Positions 58,490-64,000 of a stretch of DNA of 64,000 nt are shown piece after piece. The notes beneath the pieces are model-generated. The model saw nothing but the letters and a program-made list of their open reading frames with translations, was not told the origin of the DNA and made no database searches. The first letter of the stretch is position 1, and each line of letters begins with the position of its first letter. The stretch comes from JAADHG01 sp964418645 (GTDB lineage: Bacteria; Bacteroidota; Bacteroidia; Flavobacteriales; Flavobacteriaceae): positions 1-64,000 of the forward strand of contig CAYQME010000001.1 in the NCBI GenBank assembly GCA_964418645.1, read 5' to 3'. The position numbers were made by a program, and so were the translations under genes.

Positions 58490-60385
58490 TTAATTTTTAG
58501 TAGTATCTAAAACTTCAAATTTAGAATTATTAGAAATATACTCAGGTACAATTTCCTTCAATTTGGCTACAATCTCTATTGCTTGACAACTTAAGTTTGA
58601 ACTATATAAATCTATAATTTTATCTTGAATGATTTTGGTATTTATTTTTTTACTTTTAGCAATCATTATCTTTTCATGATATGTTAATTTGGTGTTTTCT
58701 CCATCAGCTAAAAGCTCTTCAAATATTTTTTCTCCCGGTCTAAGTCCAGTAATTTTTATATCAATATCATTTGGATATTTTAAGCCAGAGAGCTTAATCA
58801 TGTTAATTGCCAAATCAAATATATTCACAGATTTACCCATATCAAACACAAAAATTTCGCCACCATTACCCATTGCCGCTGCTTCTAATACAAGTGCACA
58901 AGCTTCTGGAATAGTCATAAAAAACCTGGTAATATCTCTGTGAGTTACTGTAAGTGGGCCACCATTTTCAATTTGTTTTTTAAATAGCGGTATTACAGAA
59001 CCGCTAGAGCCTAGTACATTACCAAAGCGTGTCGTTACAAACTTTGTTTGACCTTTGCCTTTTATGCAGGATAGATACATTTCAGCTACACGTTTTGTAG
59101 CTCCCATAACATTTGTTGGATTAACGGCTTTATCGGTAGAAACCATTACGAACTTATTAACCCCATGTTTTACTGATAAATTTGCAATATTAATAGTACC
59201 TCCAACATTTACAGCTATCGCTTCTTGCGGATTGTTTTCCATCAGTGGAACATGCTTATAAGCTGCTGCATGAAAAATTATTTCTGGTCTATGCTCTGTA
59301 AATATTTGATCCATTCTTGTTGTACATCTAATATCGGCAATAATGACTTCAAAATTTGTTATTTTTTGTTGAATGAACTCTTGTTGAACATCATATAATT
59401 GAGACTCGGCAAGATCTAGAAGTATTAATTTTTTAAAATTAAAATTGCAAAGATTCCTTGCTATTTCACTTCCAATAGAACCAGCTGCACCTGTAATTAA
59501 TACAACCTTGTTGTCATATTCTTCAACCAAAATTGGATTTTCAAAGCTAATAGGTTCTCGTCCTAACAAATCTTCAATTTTAACTTCTTGAATTTGACTA
59601 GTTTGCAAATCACCATCAATCCATTTTTGAATCGGAGGTACAATTTTTACTTTTATAGATTTCTCAAGGAAATAACTGGAAATTTCTAATAAACGATGGT
59701 AGCTTATATTTTGAATAGAAATAATTATTTCGTGAATGTCATGTTTTAAAAGAAACTCTTCATCAATTTTTTCGAGATTATATACTGTGAGCAGGTTTAT
59801 TTTTTTTCCAATTTTACGCTCATCATCATCAATAAACCCTATGACTTCAACATTTGCTTTTGGGTCATTAGAAATCACATCATATGTTATATTGCCTGAA
59901 TTACCAGCACCATAAAGTAAAACATTAGTTTTATCTTTAAACCCTGAGATTATTGTTTTATAACTTGCTTTGATAAAAAGTTTGGCTGAAATTAAGAGTA
60001 AGATATTTAATAATAAATGGATGTATATGATAGAGCCAGAAATATCACTGGCGATAAAAAAATCAAACTGTCTTGTAAGGAAAGTTTCAATCAGTAGCGT
60101 TGTCGCTAATATATTAACTCCAATAATAATATTAATGATATCCTTGCTCCCAGTAAATCGAACTACTCCTTTGTGGGTTCCAACTATTAGGAAACTTATT
60201 ATGGCAGAGATTATTACAAATGGGATTTGTTTAAAAAATTCAATTGTAACAAAATTGATTTTGAAATTATAACGGATTAAATACGCTATAAAAAAGGTAA
60301 ATACTACAATGCATACATCAAAAAAGAGGACAAGCCACTTAGACGCATATTTTTGCGATATTTCATATAACACACTTCTAAACAT
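58490..60385 (-). CDS. Nucleoside-diphosphate-sugar dehydratase/epimerase (CapD/PglF-type)
   Basis: 631 residues. Four membrane segments in the first 140 residues, a Rossmann domain (NVLLYGAGNSGNITYDVIS) near 155, and the catalytic extended-SDR domain at about 290-600: VLITGAAGSIGSEIARNL, DIRCTTRMDQIF, FHAAAYKHVPLMENNP, MVSTDKAVNPTNVMGATKRVAEMY, FGNVLGSSGSVIPLF. Makes a 4-keto-6-deoxy sugar from UDP-GlcNAc for surface glycans, as PglF and WbpM. First gene of the unit with wza and wzc. Membrane-bound. Confidence 0.93.
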   Translation of the reverse strand: MFRSVLYEISQKYASKWLVLFFDVCIVVFTFFIAYLIRYNFKINFVTIEFFKQIPFVIISAIISFLIVGTHKGVVRFTGSKDIINIIIGVNILATTLLIETFLTRQFDFFIASDISGSIIYIHLLLNILLLISAKLFIKASYKTIISGFKDKTNVLLYGAGNSGNITYDVISNDPKANVEVIGFIDDDERKIGKKINLLTVYNLEKIDEEFLLKHDIHEIIISIQNISYHRLLEISSYFLEKSIKVKIVPPIQKWIDGDLQTSQIQEVKIEDLLGREPISFENPILVEEYDNKVVLITGAAGSIGSEIARNLCNFNFKKLILLDLAESQLYDVQQEFIQQKITNFEVIIADIRCTTRMDQIFTEHRPEIIFHAAAYKHVPLMENNPQEAIAVNVGGTINIANLSVKHGVNKFVMVSTDKAVNPTNVMGATKRVAEMYLSCIKGKGQTKFVTTRFGNVLGSSGSVIPLFKKQIENGGPLTVTHRDITRFFMTIPEACALVLEAAAMGNGGEIFVFDMGKSVNIFDLAINMIKLSGLKYPNDIDIKITGLRPGEKIFEELLADGENTKLTYHEKIMIAKSKKINTKIIQDKIIDLYSSNLSCQAIEIVAKLKEIVPEYISNNSKFEVLDTTKN

Positions 60386-60810
60386 TTTAAATAGGCATTA
60401 TTACATTAACATTTCAATAAAAATCTCTTAAAAACAGTGAGATTTCTTTGTTAAAAATCAATTTGCTATGTAATCAAATTCAAAGGTTAATAAAATGTTC
60501 AAGACCTTAATTAACCATTTGTCTTGGCATTTTATTTATGGGACAACTCAATTTATTTAATTATTAATTAAATAAACTGTTTGTATAAATATAGTTACTA
60601 TATAATTAAACTAAAAATATGCAGTAACATTATCACAGTAAATATCAGTGTTTAATCATTATCCATCAAATAAATACGACAAAGCACTCATTTTACCGTT
60701 TTTATAAACGTGAGATATATACCACGAAGTTTTAGATAAAATTTCTTTTGATTTATCTTTAATGATTCAATTTTTAAAAGAAGCCTAGTAACAATAGATA
60801 TGTTCCGAGA
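60386..60810. other. Intergenic region, 425 bases, before the capD-type gene
   Basis: Very AT-rich. I see a hairpin at 60421-60445 and no credible ORF on either strand. No exact TAnnTTTG box on the minus strand, so the promoter of the polysaccharide operon is not located; it may lie here with a poor match. Confidence 0.6.
60421..60445 (-). terminator. Hairpin: DegT terminator or leader attenuator
   Basis: AAATCTC (60421-60427) / GAGATTT (60439-60445), 11-base loop. Minus-strand transcript continues GAGATTTTTATTG. It lies 36 bases before the capD-type gene start and 366 after the DegT gene; either end of the DegT mRNA or an attenuator in the operon leader. Confidence 0.5.
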
Positions 60811-61932
60811 TTAAGAAAAAAATATCTGAAACACTTTTAAAATTCTACTCAAATCTTCATTAGTTAAATTTGAGCCACTGGGTAAGCACAGCCCCTTTTC
60901 AAACAAGTTGTCAGAAACACCGTTTAAATAACTTGGATAAGTTTTAAAGATAGGTTGCTGATGCATAGGTTTCCATAACGGTCTTGTTTCTATATTTTCC
61001 TTATCAAACATTTGTCGCAACTCTTCTCTTGTCTTGTACGAATCTAATAAAATACATGTTAACCATCTGTTAGAAAAGTATCGTTTGGGTTCGTTTAAAA
61101 AGCTAATAGCTTCAAATTCTTTTAATTTACTATTATAGAAATTGTAATTACTTCTTCTTTTGGCAACATGGCTATCTAAAACGGTCATTTGACCTCTCCC
61201 AATTCCTGCAATAATATTAGACATTCTATAATTATAACCAATATGAGAATGTAAATAGGCTATCGATTTATCTCTAGCTTGGGTAGAAAGAAAAATGGCA
61301 TTCTCTTTTATTTTCTTATTTTTTGAAACTAAAGCACCTCCTCCAGAAGTTGTAATAATTTTGTTTCCGTTAAAGGACAGTATTGAAATGTCACCAAAAG
61401 TTCCACACTTAATACCTTTGTATGAACTCCCAAAGGCTTCGGCGCTATCTTCAATTATTGGAATATTATACTTTTTGGAAATAGCTTGTATCTCATCAAC
61501 TTTATAAGGCATGCCATATAAATGCACAACAATAATAGCTTTAGGCTTTTTTCCTTTTGAAATTCTATCCGTAATAGCTGTTTCTAATTGTATGGGACAC
61601 ATATTCCATGTGTCCACTTCACTATCTACAAAAACAGGTATTGCTCCTTGGTATACTATTGGATTAGCTGAAGCCGAAAATGTTTTACTTTGGCAAATAA
61701 CTTCGTCCCCACTTTTCACACCAAGCAAAATCAATGCTAAGTGTATTGCTGCAGTTCCTGAACTTAAAGCAGCAACATGACAATTTTGATTTAGATAGTT
61801 TTGAATGTCTTCTTCAAACCCAGTAACATTTGGGCCTAAGGGGGCTATCCAATTAGATGCAAAAGCTTCATTAATAAACTTTTGCTCCTTACTGCTCATA
61901 TGTGGTGAAGACAACCAAATTTTAGATTTCAT
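60811..61932 (-). CDS. DegT/DnrJ/EryC1/StrS aminotransferase
   Basis: 373 residues from ATG at 61932 (MKSKIWLSSPHMSSKEQKFI). PLP-dependent amination of a keto-sugar: SGTAAIHLAL near 60, EDSAEAFGSSYKG near 162, lysine in LSFNGNKIITTSGGGALV near 187, YRMSNIIAGIGRGQM. Pairs with the 4-keto sugar from the dehydratase next door (as PglF/PglE), giving an amino-deoxy sugar; inference from context. Separate transcript from the deacetylase gene by a terminator. Confidence 0.92.
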   Translation of the reverse strand: MKSKIWLSSPHMSSKEQKFINEAFASNWIAPLGPNVTGFEEDIQNYLNQNCHVAALSSGTAAIHLALILLGVKSGDEVICQSKTFSASANPIVYQGAIPVFVDSEVDTWNMCPIQLETAITDRISKGKKPKAIIVVHLYGMPYKVDEIQAISKKYNIPIIEDSAEAFGSSYKGIKCGTFGDISILSFNGNKIITTSGGGALVSKNKKIKENAIFLSTQARDKSIAYLHSHIGYNYRMSNIIAGIGRGQMTVLDSHVAKRRSNYNFYNSKLKEFEAISFLNEPKRYFSNRWLTCILLDSYKTREELRQMFDKENIETRPLWKPMHQQPIFKTYPSYLNGVSDNLFEKGLCLPSGSNLTNEDLSRILKVFQIFFS

Positions 61933-62014
61933 AAACAATACTATAATTAAGCGGTATCAATATAAATTTTTAAGTTAATTGTAAAACTAGTATTTACATT
62001 AATAACTTGATAAA

Positions 62015-62034
62015 TATCTACTAATAATTAGATA
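62015..62034. promoter_or_regulatory. Inverted repeat upstream of DegT gene
   Basis: TATCTA-N8-TAGATA, perfect arms, 83 bases before the DegT start. Possibly a regulator site; no protein can be linked. Confidence 0.3.
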
Positions 62035-62052
62035 CTTGCAAAATAAACAGAT

Positions 62053-62086
62053 AAAAAGCACTTTGTTAAGATAACAAAATACTTTT
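62053..62086 (-). terminator. Terminator after the polysaccharide deacetylase gene
   Basis: TTTGTTA (62062-62068) / TAACAAA (62072-62078), loop AGA, extended by AAAAG (62054-62058) / CTTTT (62082-62086). Minus-strand T run follows. 8 bases after the gene. Confidence 0.75.
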
Positions 62087-62093
62087 GAAGCTT

Positions 62094-63083
62094 TTAACCC
62101 AAATTGTGCAATTTATTTATAAGCGAAGTCATTGTTTCACTCTTAAATTTGTAATTTTTATTTAGTCTCTCAAATTCTTTAAAAATCTTCTCAAGGTTTT
62201 TAAAGTTTTCATCAATGTTTTTTCCAAAATTGTGTGGATGCCACCATAAGTGAAAAAGCTCATTTTTTCTTGCAGCTCGTCGCATTCCTTTTTTTATTCT
62301 TCGAATCTTTAAGGGCTCTAAAAATTTTATAAAGCTATAATATGGTCTAAGTAGCCTACTGGAGGGTAAATTAATAATTTCGCTTTTCTCATATAATTCT
62401 TCTAAGTTATACGTATTATTCCCTGTTATATTTACATAACAGTCAAAAATCCTTAAAAGTCTAAATAAAAGCCAATTATATTTTGGGTTTGAAGGGTGTA
62501 TATTATACATATAAGATTCCTCTGTACCTCTATATGATTTTATGCCATGTTTATAACTAACCTCTAGATATTTTGTATCAGCCACCATATTTCTTGGAAA
62601 AACTATACTTTCTAGATTAACTCCTTTACTTTTTGCAATATGTATTGCCGCTAGTATGTCTTCTTCAAACTGTTTTATGTTTTGACCTTCTTCATCACAG
62701 TAATAATGGCTATAAGTATGTGTTCCAATTTCATGATTCTTGTTGTCATTAATTTTATCAATCATAGAACTTGCAAAATGAAATGGGTCATCAATTTCAT
62801 TGTTACCAATATGATTAAAATGTAAATATGGATTTAATTTATTATTTGTATACTGTGGTTTGTTTTTTGGAGAACAAGCAATTAACGCTGCTTTGTCTTT
62901 GGCAAACAAAAATCCAACTGTAGCAAAGGTTAATTTAATACTGTAAATATCACTCAGAGCAATAAGTCGTTCAATTACAATGTTAGCATTAGCAAGGTTT
63001 TCTCTATAATCATTGACAGATCTGTGGTCAAAAACCCCCCAATGTAACTCATAGTCTAATGAAATAACAAAATGCCCAGTCAT
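62094..63083 (-). CDS. Polysaccharide deacetylase family protein (NodB-like)
   Basis: 329 residues. N-terminal strand FVISLDYELHWGVF with the first Asp, LTFATVGFLFAKD, zinc motif in HEIGTHTYSHYYCDEEGQ (HTYSH) near 140, IVFPRNMVADTKYLEVSYKHG near 175 and LFHLWWHPHNFG near 285. Removes N-acetyl groups from a surface polysaccharide or glycolipid precursor. No signal peptide seen. 3 bases after the FemAB-like gene, same strand. Confidence 0.9.
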   Translation of the reverse strand: MTGHFVISLDYELHWGVFDHRSVNDYRENLANANIVIERLIALSDIYSIKLTFATVGFLFAKDKAALIACSPKNKPQYTNNKLNPYLHFNHIGNNEIDDPFHFASSMIDKINDNKNHEIGTHTYSHYYCDEEGQNIKQFEEDILAAIHIAKSKGVNLESIVFPRNMVADTKYLEVSYKHGIKSYRGTEESYMYNIHPSNPKYNWLLFRLLRIFDCYVNITGNNTYNLEELYEKSEIINLPSSRLLRPYYSFIKFLEPLKIRRIKKGMRRAARKNELFHLWWHPHNFGKNIDENFKNLEKIFKEFERLNKNYKFKSETMTSLINKLHNLG

Positions 63084-63086
63084 GTT

Positions 63087-64000
63087 CTATATTCTAATTG
63101 TTCTATATAATGGGAAATATTCAGTTTTTTTTGCATTATTATTTTTAGAAACTAAACTATCATAAACGCTTTCATTTGCAATATATTTCCATATTTTAAA
63201 GTTCCTAAAATCTTTTGAAAAAGCCGATTTAAACTCAAAAAGAGAATCCTCATTACTTCCGAATCCACCTCCAAGATTAAAATATTTAAAATTTTTGTTT
63301 GTTGCTTCAATGCGCATCTCGTCTAAAAATAATTTAGAAGGCCTTAACCGTAAATAATCTGTTCTAGTTCCAGATAAGTGAAATTGTACAAAACCATTAG
63401 TTTTAACAAACATTGAACCTGCAATGATGTTCCCAGTTTCTAATTCTTCAATCAACATGATGTCAGTTTTAAAATCAGATTGTTCTAAGAAGTTTAAAAA
63501 ATAGTCAGCTTCAAAAAAATAATATTTATCAGCATCTAACCGTGTCATATTTTCATGATAAATATCAATAAATGCTAAAACTTCCTCTTTAGTTTTCGCC
63601 TTACGAACACAACATGTTTTACGCAACTTGTTCACTTGATTTTTTAGTGATTTTTGGTATACTCTTCTAGATTCATCTAAAGGTAATGTCACATCAATAT
63701 TTACAACTCTTCCTAGCGAAATAATATCTCCAAATTTTGATAATATACACGTTTGCTCTTCTAGATAAGGATGTAATCTTGAAAAAATTGAAACGATGTT
63801 TTTCGATTTAAAATAGTTAAGCAGTTCTGTTTTAAATCTACTATTATCAAAGGTTAAATCTATATTTTTACTTAAAGGGCCAGCATAGCCATAGACTGAT
63901 GTAAAATCATAATATTCAGTATCAGGAATAAGTCTTAATAATAAAGGCAACGCAATAATTGTATCATCATTTGTATATACTAAAAGAAGCGGCTTTTCAC
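63087..64000 (-). CDS. FemAB/GNAT-like acyltransferase, 5' end beyond window
   Basis: About 304 C-terminal residues are visible, beginning inside the protein (EKPLLLVYTNDDTIIALP). Features: YDFTSVYGYAGPL near the start, SLKNQVNKLRKTC, a region with YHENMTRLDADKYYFF, and GSMFVKTNGFVQFHLSGT with LFLDEMRIEATNKNFKYFNLGGGFG, a pattern of the FemAB/GNAT N-acyltransferase fold (GGG loop binding aminoacyl or acyl donor). It may acylate a sugar of the capsule. The start lies right of 64000. Operon with the deacetylase. Confidence 0.85.
   Translation of the reverse strand, partial: EKPLLLVYTNDDTIIALPLLLRLIPDTEYYDFTSVYGYAGPLSKNIDLTFDNSRFKTELLNYFKSKNIVSIFSRLHPYLEEQTCILSKFGDIISLGRVVNIDVTLPLDESRRVYQKSLKNQVNKLRKTCCVRKAKTKEEVLAFIDIYHENMTRLDADKYYFFEADYFLNFLEQSDFKTDIMLIEELETGNIIAGSMFVKTNGFVQFHLSGTRTDYLRLRPSKLFLDEMRIEATNKNFKYFNLGGGFGSNEDSLFEFKSAFSKDFRNFKIWKYIANESVYDSLVSKNNNAKKTEYFPLYRTIRI

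Noticed and set aside
60481..60620. Short ORFs in the 425-base region before the capD-type gene
   Set aside because: All under 25 codons, with no coding pattern.

Overview
The window is AT-rich chromosomal DNA from a member of the Bacteroidetes, almost certainly family Flavobacteriaceae. The evidence is the gene content (split proton-translocating transhydrogenase, BatA/von Willebrand protein, tandem DUF5916-type proteins, TonB receptor with a CarboxypepD-like N-terminus, acyl-CoA reductase next to serC-serA, a parE-parC pair followed by a small lipoprotein) and promoters of the Bacteroidetes type (TTG, about 20 bases, TAnnTTTG). I see no rRNA, tRNA, CRISPR array, prophage or recognisable transposase. 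It is a draft scaffold: three runs of exactly 100 N lie at 1120-1219, 21546-21645 and 23083-23182, and each interrupts or abuts a gene.

Layout. 1-5.2 kb: 5' half of uvrA, an ECF-like sigma factor with a 47-codon gene behind it, nth and bcp back to back, and an unrecognised 484-residue protein. 5.3-8.1 kb: pntAA-pntAB-pntB. 8.3-16.2 kb: an MBL hydrolase pair, a YceI/OB-fold pair, and a tightly packed minus-strand block (BatA/vWA, metal-less dihydroorotase homologue, small membrane protein, esterase), then a glycosyltransferase. 16.3-21.5 kb: an M61 metalloprotease lipoprotein, a sialidase-like lipoprotein, an S10 carboxypeptidase and a truncated TIGR02757 gene. 21.6-22.9 kb: accessory MBL gene between repeats. 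22.9-30.5 kb: lolD-like ATPase, two DUF5916 outer-membrane paralogues, msrA-folE and a small membrane protein. 30.6-38.3 kb: TonB receptor operon, DUF937 protein, serC-serA and acyl-CoA reductase. 38.4-41.5 kb: ferredoxin, pentaheme cytochrome lipoprotein and an outer-membrane-type protein. 41.6-43.35 kb: second repeat-bounded segment with divergent araC and YHS genes. 43.4-55.3 kb: ychF, SRPBCC protein, parE-parC, XRE regulator with four operator-like sites, M14 peptidase, Lrp regulator, aroB and proline dehydrogenase. 55.4-64 kb: surface polysaccharide locus (wzc, wza, capD-type dehydratase, DegT aminotransferase, polysaccharide deacetylase, FemAB/GNAT-like protein running off the edge).

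How the genes work together. Most of the window is housekeeping: DNA repair (uvrA, nth), chromosome decatenation (parE-parC), serine, aromatic and tetrahydrofolate-type biosynthesis (serC-serA, aroB, folE), redox balance (pnt, bcp, msrA, ferredoxin). The rest concerns the cell surface: outer-membrane barrels, lipoproteins, secreted peptidases and capsule/exopolysaccharide export.

Most unusual signals. (1) Two accessory segments, 21653-22857 and 41651-43348, have related ends: a block of 24/25 identical bases on the left, a shared CCGATAARCG-type box in the outer ends, and long imperfect hairpins after gene stop codons. They look like attC-like or MITE-bounded cassettes. (2) Four TTTACnnTTGTAAA palindromes bracket the XRE/M14 divergent region and overlap the start codon and a -10-type box. 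(3) The N-gap at 23083-23182 is flanked by a perfect 55-base duplication and is very probably an assembly artefact; removing it restores an intact ABC ATPase. (4) The dihydroorotase homologue has lost its metal ligands, and Nth lacks the iron-sulphur cysteines.
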